DNA of 6,145 nt, from assembly GCA_023434855.1 (NCBI GenBank), contig JAEYSJ010000385.1, forward strand, positions 1-6,145, given 5' to 3'. Source of the DNA: Bacillota bacterium. Its GTDB lineage: Bacteria; Bacillota_C; Negativicutes; JAEYSJ01. Positions 1-5,095 of the stretch are shown piece by piece (the first letter of the stretch is position 1; each line of letters begins with the position of its first letter). The position numbers and the translations under genes were made by a program. The notes under the pieces were generated by a model. The model saw only the letters and a list, made by a program, of their open reading frames with translations, searched no databases and was not told where the DNA came from.

Positions 1-60
1 CTCCAACGTACAACCCGGTACGCCTCCGCTCCGGTCCTCGTCACGCCTAGCATATGGCGA
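1..60. repeat. GC-rich non-coding segment, possibly the end of an interspersed intergenic repeat
   Basis: By hand count 38 of these 60 bases are G or C, against 17 of the next 60, so there is a sharp composition break before trpD. It contains a short hairpin (CGTAC at 7-11, 6-nt loop, GTACG at 18-22) and a second weaker one (CGCC at 44-47, GGCG at 56-59). No credible reading frame or Shine-Dalgarno is seen. The pattern reminds me, from memory only, of GC-rich hairpin-containing repeats scattered between genes in some clostridia and Negativicutes. No second copy lies in this window, so repeat status is inferred. Confidence 0.3.
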
Positions 61-133
61 TTTCTAAGCAGTTCGAGGCATTAGATAACCCGAAAATAGT
101 TACTCATATTTAATAAAAAAATGAGGCTGACTT
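61..133 (+). other. AT-rich leader upstream of trpD, no clear regulatory element
   Basis: This AT-rich stretch ends in a poly-A tract at 114-120 just before the trpD Shine-Dalgarno. I looked for a sigma-A promoter: the best -10-like strings (CATATT at 105-110, TATTTA at 107-112) have no good -35 at the right spacing. There is no T-box signature, no terminator hairpin with a U-run, and no Trp-codon-rich leader peptide. The operon promoter is therefore either weak and here, or further upstream outside the window. Confidence 0.4.
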
Positions 134-140
134 AAGGAGG
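134..140 (+). promoter_or_regulatory. Strong Shine-Dalgarno that decides the trpD start
   Basis: AAGGAGG is a near-perfect anti-16S match. Two in-frame ATGs follow, at 142 and 148. The first is only 1 nt from the motif, too close for initiation, while the second has 7-nt spacing. The start at 148 is therefore preferred. Confidence 0.85.
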
Positions 141-147
141 TATGAAT

Positions 148-1182
148 ATGTTAAAACAATTTATAGTTCCGGTTATTGCCGGGCAAAATTTATCCCGGGA
201 GGAGGCGCGCGAGGCTATGCAGGTTATTATGTCGGGTCAGGCCAGTGAGGCACAGATTGGCGCTTTTTTGACTGCCTTACGTATGAAAGGTGAGGTAAGT
301 GCTGAAGTTACGGGCTTCGCTGATACCATGCGGGCCCATGCGGCTCCGATATCCTGTCGGCGCAGCCATTTAATTGATACCTGCGGCACTGGCGGCGACG
401 GTAAAGGCACATTTAACATTTCTACCACAGTTGCCTTTGTGCTGGCAGGGGCAGGGCTTTCCGTTGCTAAACACGGGAACCGGGGGGTATCCAGTTCCTG
501 TGGCAGTGCTGACCTATTGGCTGAATTGGGTATTAATATAGATCTCCCGTCCCATGCAGTAGCCAAAGCAATTGATGAAGTAGGGGTGGGATTTCTGTAT
601 GCACCTTTGTTTCACGGTGCCATGAAACATGCAGCCAAGCCCCGTCGCGAGTTAGGATTTCGCACAGTTTTCAATATTTTGGGACCTTTGACCAATCCGG
701 CTAAGGCTGAATGCCAACTGATGGGAGTTTATGATAGTTCTTTAACTTGTAAGGTAGCCGAAGCTATGCTTGCTCTTGGCGTAAGGCGCGCCATGGTGGT
801 GCATAGTCTGGATGGCCTGGATGAAATTTCTACCGCAGCGCCGACTTTGGTATCTGAAGTGCGGGACGGAGAAGTTAAAAGTTATCAGCTTGATCCAGCT
901 GACTTTGGATTTAAAAAAGCGCCTGCTGACGCTTATTTAGGGGGCACACCGGCAGAAAACGCCATAATAACAAGGGAAATATTGCAGGGCGCAAGCGGAG
1001 CCAAACGAGATATTGTGCTGGTAAATGCCGCTGCCGCTTTAGTGGTAGGTGGAATGGCGGGAGATTTTAACGAAGGAATACAGCTTGCCATAACAAGCAT
1101 CGACAGCGGGGTGGCTCTGAATAAACTGGAGGAATTAAAGAGGTTTAGCAATAGCTTTGAGGGGGAATCATTATTATCATAA
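148..1182 (+). CDS. trpD: Anthranilate phosphoribosyltransferase (TrpD)
   Basis: TrpD transfers the phosphoribosyl group of PRPP to anthranilate, giving N-(5'-phosphoribosyl)anthranilate, the second step of tryptophan synthesis; it is cytosolic. From ATG 148 the product is 344 aa, normal for the family. An N-terminal helical domain (about residues 1-70) is followed by the PRPP-binding glycine-rich segment DTCGTGGDGKGTFNIST (77-93), the KHGNRGVSSSCGSADLLAELG segment (108-128), the anthranilate-side KPRRELGFRTVFN region (164-176), LGPLTNP (178-184) and GLDEIS (223-228). There is no fused TrpG amidotransferase domain: the protein begins directly with the TrpD helical domain. It is the first gene of the visible cluster. 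Its last codons overlap the beginning of trpF in another frame, suggesting translational coupling. An upstream ATG at 142 would add two residues but sits against the Shine-Dalgarno. Identification is secure. Confidence 0.97.
   Translation: MLKQFIVPVIAGQNLSREEAREAMQVIMSGQASEAQIGAFLTALRMKGEVSAEVTGFADTMRAHAAPISCRRSHLIDTCGTGGDGKGTFNISTTVAFVLAGAGLSVAKHGNRGVSSSCGSADLLAELGINIDLPSHAVAKAIDEVGVGFLYAPLFHGAMKHAAKPRRELGFRTVFNILGPLTNPAKAECQLMGVYDSSLTCKVAEAMLALGVRRAMVVHSLDGLDEISTAAPTLVSEVRDGEVKSYQLDPADFGFKKAPADAYLGGTPAENAIITREILQGASGAKRDIVLVNAAAALVVGGMAGDFNEGIQLAITSIDSGVALNKLEELKRFSNSFEGESLLS
1159..1165 (+). promoter_or_regulatory. Shine-Dalgarno for trpF inside the 3' end of trpD
   Basis: GAGGGGG lies within the last codons of trpD. 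It has 7-nt spacing to ATT 1173, 4 nt to ATT 1170 and 13 nt to ATA 1179. No ATG, GTG or TTG is in the trpF frame between the in-frame TGA at 1158-1160 and GTG 1218, so this motif is the main guide to the true start. Confidence 0.6.
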
Positions 1183-1802
1183 AAATTTGCGGTATTACTT
1201 CACTTGATGCAGCCGAGGTGGCGGCCGAAAGTGGAGCTGATTATATTGGTTTCGTGTTTGCTCCCAGTAAGCGGCGGATCAATCCTGAAGCGGCCCGTTC
1301 AATAGCTGGTGCAGTGCCTAATGTCGGTAAAGTAGGTGTGTTTGTCAATACACCGTTAACAGAGGTACAGGATATCGCCCGGCAGTGCGGTCTGGATCTC
1401 ATCCAGCTTTCCGGCGACGAACCGCCTGACTATTGCGCATGTCTTAATTTTCCGGTTATTAAGGCAGCAAGAGTTGCCGAAACAAAGATTATTCCCGATA
1501 TTACGAACTATCAAGTTTCCTGGCTGCTATTAGACGCCTATCGACCGGGAAGTTATGGTGGTACAGGTCAGACCTTTAACTGGCAGCTGGCAGCAGATAT
1601 TATCAAGGCCGGACCAACTGCGCCGGTAATAGTGGCAGGTGGTCTTAACCCGGAAAATGTGGGTGAAGCAATTAGACTAATCAGACCACAGGGCGTAGAC
1701 GTATCAGGTGGTGTGGAAACAGACGGCAAGAAAGATCTGGATAAAATTGTCCAGTTTATAAAAAATGCCAGGCTGGCAGAGGGAAGGTTGGCAGATGCTT
1801 AA
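1173..1802 (+). CDS. trpF: Phosphoribosylanthranilate isomerase (TrpF), non-canonical start codon
   Basis: TrpF isomerises phosphoribosylanthranilate to CdRP, the third pathway step, on a TIM barrel. Read from ATT 1173 the product is 209 aa, a normal length, beginning MIIKICGITS. Visible features are strand 1 with catalytic Cys6 in KICGIT, GFVFAPSKRRI (26-36), the general acid Asp121 in LLLDAYRPG followed by GGTGQTFNW (129-137), and phosphate-binding AGGLNPENV (155-163) and VDVSGGVE (175-182). The usual QLHGDE motif reads QLSGDE (78-83). The first conventional start in frame is GTG 1218, which would delete strand 1 and the catalytic Cys, so it is rejected. ATT 1173 fits the Shine-Dalgarno best; ATA 1179 would give MKICGIT. 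The gene overlaps trpD by about 10 nt and trpC by 8 nt. Product call is secure; the exact start is not. Confidence 0.88.
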   Translation: MIIKICGITSLDAAEVAAESGADYIGFVFAPSKRRINPEAARSIAGAVPNVGKVGVFVNTPLTEVQDIARQCGLDLIQLSGDEPPDYCACLNFPVIKAARVAETKIIPDITNYQVSWLLLDAYRPGSYGGTGQTFNWQLAADIIKAGPTAPVIVAGGLNPENVGEAIRLIRPQGVDVSGGVETDGKKDLDKIVQFIKNARLAEGRLADA

Positions 1803-2562
1803 GGCGATTGTACAGGAAAAATATAGAGAAGTTGCCGGTGCTAAAACACTGAAGCCATTGGAATCGTTTATCAAAGAACTTCGGCCGGGAAAGCATCGTT
1901 TCCGGCAGTCCTTGGCCGCGGCCAGCTGGGCTTTAATTGCCGAATGCAAACTGGCATCTCCTGTTAAAGGTATTTTCCGGCAGGGGCGCAAGGTTGGTGA
2001 ATTAGCAGCAATTTATGCGGCAAATGGCGCTACTGCATTATCGGTACTGACAGATAAGCACTTTTGCGGCAGTTTGGACGATATCACCGCAGCAAGGTCG
2101 GTATGTTGTTTGCCTGTGCTGCGTAAAGATTTTATTATAGATCCTTATCAAATATATGAGGCAAGGTTAGTGCAGGCAGATGCCGTATTGCTTATTGCTG
2201 CAATTCTGTCTGACGACGAATTGCAGCAATACCTTGATATCGCCCATGAACTGGGGATGGATTGTCTGGTGGAAACACATACTTTGGCCGAATTAAAAAG
2301 GGTGTTGACAACATCTGCTTATGTTGTCGGTATCAATAACCGTGATTTGCAGACATTTACAACCGATATTAGTACTACGCGTGAATTATTGCCCTATTGT
2401 AATGGTGAACGTTTGGTTATCAGTGAGAGTGGTGTGCGTTCTGCCGCCGACGCGTTGAAGCTGAAAATGTGGGGCGCCAAAGGTATCCTGGTTGGCGAGG
2501 GGCTGGTAACCTCACCGGATATTGCTGCCAAAACGCAAGAACTGTTACTGCAAAATGGCTAG
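1795..2562 (+). CDS. trpC: Indole-3-glycerol phosphate synthase (TrpC)
   Basis: TrpC closes the indole ring: CdRP to indole-3-glycerol phosphate with loss of CO2 and water. The product is a 255-aa single-domain TIM barrel, not fused to TrpF. The catalytic set is all visible: Glu50 and Lys52 in AECKLASPVKG, Ser55-Pro56, Lys111 in LRKDF, Glu160 in LVETH, Asn181 in GINNRDL, and Glu211-Ser212-Gly213 in ISESGV, with the phosphate site at VGEGL (233-237). ATG 1795 is chosen over the in-frame ATG at 1765 because GAGGGAAGG (1779-1787) lies 7 nt upstream and the protein then begins like the family (MLKAIVQEKYREVAGAK). The gene overlaps trpF by 8 nt. Its stop codon TAG is part of the CTAG where the palindromic element begins, yet the C-terminus looks complete (TQELLLQNG). 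Confidence 0.96.
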   Translation: MLKAIVQEKYREVAGAKTLKPLESFIKELRPGKHRFRQSLAAASWALIAECKLASPVKGIFRQGRKVGELAAIYAANGATALSVLTDKHFCGSLDDITAARSVCCLPVLRKDFIIDPYQIYEARLVQADAVLLIAAILSDDELQQYLDIAHELGMDCLVETHTLAELKRVLTTSAYVVGINNRDLQTFTTDISTTRELLPYCNGERLVISESGVRSAADALKLKMWGAKGILVGEGLVTSPDIAAKTQELLLQNG

Positions 2563-2577
2563 GAGTTTGTTGCAAAA
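2559..2577 (+). repeat. Left terminal inverted repeat (with CTAG)
   Basis: CTAGGAGTTTGTTGCAAAA pairs with 2667-2685 with a single mismatch (position 2566). Its first four bases contain the trpC stop codon TAG (2560-2562). Confidence 0.85.
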
Positions 2578-2681
2578 GTCATTTTACTGCCAGCCCGTCC
2601 ACAATATATCTACATTTATCTAACGATAAACCCTATATATTGTGGACATTTTGGATGATTCAAGGGTTTTGCAACAATCTC
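2563..2681. mobile_element. MITE-like palindromic element between trpC and the tautomerase gene
   Basis: This is a non-coding element of about 119 bp with long inverted ends and a CTAG on each side (2559-2562 and 2682-2685), the candidate target duplication. Counting CTAG, the arms 2559-2577 and 2667-2685 match at 18 of 19 positions. Two more stems are nested on the same centre (about 2622): 2597-2609 with 2635-2647 (13/13) and 2615-2620 with 2625-2630 (6/6, TAAC loop). The spacers between outer and middle stems are both 19 nt. The ends (GAGTTTGTTGCAAAA) resemble, from memory, ends of IS5/IS1182-type insertion sequences, and CTAG fits the YTAR target known for IS5. Deleting one CTAG plus the element leaves a compact trpC-tautomerase junction. 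No open frame is credible inside. No U-run follows the right arm, so it is not an obvious terminator. Confidence 0.72.
2597..2647 (+). repeat. Inner hairpin of the palindromic element
   Basis: GTCCACAATATAT (2597-2609) is perfectly complementary to ATATATTGTGGAC (2635-2647). Inside the 25-nt loop TTTATC (2615-2620) pairs with GATAAA (2625-2630) over a TAAC tetraloop. As RNA this would be a strong local hairpin in the trpC to tautomerase spacer. Only a short ATTTT follows it, so intrinsic termination is doubtful; partial polarity or an RNase processing site is possible. Confidence 0.75.
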
Positions 2682-2685
2682 CTAG
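2667..2685 (-). repeat. Right terminal inverted repeat (with CTAG)
   Basis: TTTTGCAACAATCTCCTAG is the inverted partner of 2559-2577. Its last bases AG (2684-2685) are also the first bases of the next gene's Shine-Dalgarno, and CTCCTAGGAG (2679-2688) is a perfect 10-nt palindrome at the edge. Confidence 0.85.
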
Positions 2686-2691
2686 GAGGGG
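2684..2691 (+). promoter_or_regulatory. Shine-Dalgarno of the tautomerase gene, abutting the palindromic element
   Basis: AGGAGGGG straddles the right edge of the element: its AG comes from the CTAG and GAGGGG from the flank. ATG 2692 directly abuts it and is too close, while ATG 2698 has 6-nt spacing, so 2698 is the start. Adjacent CTCC (2679-2682) could compete for pairing with it unless held in the long outer stem. Confidence 0.75.
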
Positions 2692-2697
2692 ATGCAA

Positions 2698-3087
2698 ATG
2701 GCGCAGGTCAAAGTGTATGGAATTAAAGAGAGGCTTAATCCAATTAAGCAATATCTGTCAGACATCATTCATTCCTGTGTAATGGAGGCATTTAAATATC
2801 CTGCTGACAAGAAATTTCACCGTTTTATTGCATTAAACAAAGAAGAATTTTACTACCCTGAGGATCGTACGGAAAACTACCTGATAATTGAGATCAGTAT
2901 ATTTGAAGGCCGTTCTATTGAAGCCAAGAAAGAATTAATCAGATTACTGTTTGATAAAATAAGCGGCGGGTTAAATATTGCAACTAATGACATTGAGATT
3001 ACTATTTTTGAAACTCCCAAACACAATTGGGGTATCAGAGGAGTACCTGGAGACGAAGTAAGCTTAAATTATACGGTTGAAGTTTGA
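2698..3087 (+). CDS. Tautomerase-superfamily protein lacking the N-terminal proline
   Basis: The product is a 129-aa cytosolic protein with no signal peptide or membrane segment. It resembles the Tautomerase_2 / YrdN-like branch of the 4-oxalocrotonate tautomerase superfamily: a beta-alpha-beta half (VKVYGIKERLNPIKQYLSDIIHSCVMEAF, about 4-32), a second half (YLIIEISIFEGRSIEAKKELIRLLFDKI, 61-88) and the C-terminal signature ETPKHNWGIRGVPGDEVSLNY (105-125). Active family members use Pro as the first residue after Met; here it is Ala (ATG GCG), and the alternative start at 2692 would give Gln. Its substrate is unknown, and it may be non-canonical or inactive as a tautomerase. It lies between trpC and trpB in the same direction, 36 nt before trpB, with no promoter or terminator around it, so it is probably co-transcribed. 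No known tryptophan step requires it. Confidence 0.82.
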   Translation: MAQVKVYGIKERLNPIKQYLSDIIHSCVMEAFKYPADKKFHRFIALNKEEFYYPEDRTENYLIIEISIFEGRSIEAKKELIRLLFDKISGGLNIATNDIEITIFETPKHNWGIRGVPGDEVSLNYTVEV

Positions 3088-3123
3088 CAGGGAAGGATAG
3101 GGAAAAATTAGGAGGAATTAATT

Positions 3124-4317
3124 ATGCCAAATAAAAATGGACGTTTCGGCAAGTTTGGCGGGCGATTTGTACCTGAGACGGTAATGCCTGCTTTGGAAGA
3201 AGTGGAAAAGAACTATTTGCAGTTAAAAAATGATCCGGCATTTCAACAGGAATTTGCTTTATATCTGAAAGAATACGCTGGACGACAGTCGATGCTGTAT
3301 CATGCCAAACGGCTGACAGCACATTATGGCAAGGCCAATATTTATCTAAAAAGAGAAGATCTGAACCATACCGGCTCCCACAAAATCAACAATACCTTGG
3401 GGCAGATTTTACTGGCCCGGCATATGGGCAAAAAACGGGTGATTGCCGAAACAGGTGCCGGCCAGCACGGTGTGGCTACGGCTACCGTAGCAGCGCTGTT
3501 TGGCATGAAGTGCTGCGTGTATATGGGGAAAGAAGATGTGGAACGCCAGGCACTTAACGTATTTCGCATGAGGCTGATGGGGTCTGAAGTAGTAGCGGTG
3601 GAAAGCGGCACAGGTACCTTGAAGGATGCTACTACCGAAGCTTTTCGCGATTGGGTTACTAATATTCAAGATACCCATTATATCATTGGATCAGTAATGG
3701 GACCGCATCCTTACCCCATGATGGTGCGAGATTTTCAGTCTGTTATCGGACAGGAAGTAAGGGAACAGATGCAGGAAAAGACAGGCAGGCTGCCTGATTA
3801 TGTTTTGGCTTGTGTAGGCGGCGGCAGCAACGCTATGGGTATATTTTATCCTTTTCATCAGGAACCGTCAGTGCAAAAAATCGGCGTGGAAGCTGCCGGC
3901 AAAGGTGTAGCAACAGGTGAACATGCGGCAACTCTTACTGCAGGCCGGCCGGGAGTTTTGCACGGGATGGTCAGTTATTTACTGCAAACTGACGACGGGC
4001 AGGTCATTCCTCCCTATTCTGTTTCAGCAGGACTAGATTATCCGGGGGTAGGTCCGGAGCATTCCTATTTTAAGGATGCAGGCATCGCCAAGTATTATTC
4101 TGTTACCGATGATGAGGCACTGAATGCGTTTAGATTATTGGCTGAATTGGAAGGCATTATTCCGGCGTTGGAGAGCTCGCATGCTTTGGCTTATCTTGAA
4201 TATTTAATGCCGGCGACCAAGGCGGATGAAAATATTGTTGTCTGTTTATCAGGGCGGGGCGATAAAGACGTCCAAATGGTGGCAGGCATATTGGAGGGGA
4301 AATCATGTCACAATTAA
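3124..4317 (+). CDS. trpB: Tryptophan synthase beta chain (TrpB)
   Basis: TrpB is the PLP enzyme that joins indole, channelled from TrpA, with L-serine to make tryptophan; it acts in the alpha2-beta2 complex. The product is 397 aa, standard for the TrpB1 type that partners TrpA. It starts with the family-typical [13 protein letters not shown] (6-18). The Schiff-base Lys87 is in [11 protein letters not shown], catalytic Glu109 in AETGAGQHG, the PLP-phosphate loop GGGSN at 232-236, Asp305 in LDYPG, Glu350 in IPALES and Ser376 in LSGRGDKD, at numbering nearly equal to the Salmonella enzyme. AGGAGG (3110-3115), 8 nt upstream, supports ATG 3124. The last 13 nt overlap trpA, consistent with coupled synthesis of the two subunits. 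Confidence 0.98.
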   Translation: MPNKNGRFGKFGGRFVPETVMPALEEVEKNYLQLKNDPAFQQEFALYLKEYAGRQSMLYHAKRLTAHYGKANIYLKREDLNHTGSHKINNTLGQILLARHMGKKRVIAETGAGQHGVATATVAALFGMKCCVYMGKEDVERQALNVFRMRLMGSEVVAVESGTGTLKDATTEAFRDWVTNIQDTHYIIGSVMGPHPYPMMVRDFQSVIGQEVREQMQEKTGRLPDYVLACVGGGSNAMGIFYPFHQEPSVQKIGVEAAGKGVATGEHAATLTAGRPGVLHGMVSYLLQTDDGQVIPPYSVSAGLDYPGVGPEHSYFKDAGIAKYYSVTDDEALNAFRLLAELEGIIPALESSHALAYLEYLMPATKADENIVVCLSGRGDKDVQMVAGILEGKSCHN

Positions 4318-5090
4318 GAGATAAATTGCAGACTTTGAAAAATAGCGGCAAAACAGGATTGATCGTATATATTACCGGTGGCTATCCTGATATGGCTGCT
4401 ACTGTTCAAGCAGTGTTAGCAGCGGAAAAAGCGGGTGCGGACATTGTGGAAATAGGTATTCCTTTTTCCGACCCCATGGCCGACGGTCCGGTAATTCAAA
4501 AGGCCGCGGTGGAGGCTTTGAAGGCAGGCGCATCAACAGCAGGTATTTTGGCTGCCATTAAGGAAATACGCCGCACTTCCGGAATTCCGCTGGCGATTAT
4601 GACTTATTTCAATCCGGTAATGCAGTACGGCACCAATAGTTTTGCGAAAGCGGCTAAAGAGGCAGGCGTAAATGCCCTTATTGTTCCTGATTTGTCATTT
4701 GAAGAGTATGGCGAGGTAGCAGCAGACTTTCAGGAAAACGGACTGGATTTTATCCAGTTTATCGCTCCGACTACTACAGAAAAACGCTTACAGGCAATAT
4801 GCCGGCAGGCTGCCGGTTTTGTCTACTGCATTTCCAATACCGGGGTAACGGGAGCGCGGGAAGTGGATTACAGCAAACTTGCGCCGCTAATTAATCTAGT
4901 AAAAGAACAGACAGATGTGCCTGTTGCAATAGGGTTTGGCATTGCTTCACCGGCAGCGGCCCGCAGTGCGGGTAGCTATGCTGATGCGGTTATTGTTGGC
5001 AGTGCGGTAATGGGGAAATTTATGGATGGCGGTATAGAAGAAATGTCATCATTTATTAACCATTTGCGCGTATCCTTGGATAAGGAGTGA
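4305..5090 (+). CDS. trpA: Tryptophan synthase alpha chain (TrpA)
   Basis: TrpA cleaves indole-3-glycerol phosphate to indole and glyceraldehyde-3-phosphate and passes indole to TrpB. The product is a 261-aa TIM barrel, normal in length. Catalytic Glu49 is in [12 protein letters not shown] and Asp60 in [10 protein letters not shown], exactly the family numbering. Further landmarks are YFNPV (101-105), VPDLSFEE (127-134), [14 protein letters not shown] (172-185) with the active-site Tyr, and the phosphate loops GFGI (211-214) and VGSA (231-234). GGAGGGG (4293-4299), inside trpB, lies 5 nt before ATG 4305. The start overlaps the end of trpB by 13 nt. All hallmark residues are intact and I see nothing unusual. 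Confidence 0.98.
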   Translation: MSQLRDKLQTLKNSGKTGLIVYITGGYPDMAATVQAVLAAEKAGADIVEIGIPFSDPMADGPVIQKAAVEALKAGASTAGILAAIKEIRRTSGIPLAIMTYFNPVMQYGTNSFAKAAKEAGVNALIVPDLSFEEYGEVAADFQENGLDFIQFIAPTTTEKRLQAICRQAAGFVYCISNTGVTGAREVDYSKLAPLINLVKEQTDVPVAIGFGIASPAAARSAGSYADAVIVGSAVMGKFMDGGIEEMSSFINHLRVSLDKE

Positions 5091-5095
5091 ACAAT

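Noticed and set aside
54..113. Small 19-codon frame (MAISKQFEALDNPKIVTHI) upstream of trpD as a trp leader peptide
   Set aside because: It has no Trp codons, no Shine-Dalgarno before ATG 54, and no attenuator hairpins follow it. It looks like a chance frame.
1158..1190. Programmed -1 frameshift fusing TrpD to TrpF
   Set aside because: The trpF frame is one base back from trpD, but no canonical slippery heptamer in the trpD frame or stimulatory structure is visible before the trpD stop. Separate initiation is simpler.
1765..1794. Longer trpC start at ATG 1765
   Set aside because: The extra residues do not resemble TrpC, and the Shine-Dalgarno at 1779-1787 serves ATG 1795.
1218..1802. Shorter trpF starting at GTG 1218
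   Set aside because: It would lack the first beta strand and catalytic Cys, and no Shine-Dalgarno precedes it; family similarity clearly continues upstream to 1173-1182.
2597..2651. Intrinsic terminator after trpC
   Set aside because: The stem is AT-rich near its loop, and only four T follow it; the co-directional genes continue with no new promoter, so strong termination is unlikely.
2469..2726. An 85-codon frame running across the trpC end and the palindromic element
   Set aside because: It overlaps the conserved trpC in another frame and crosses the inverted repeats; no protein features are seen, so it is a shadow frame.
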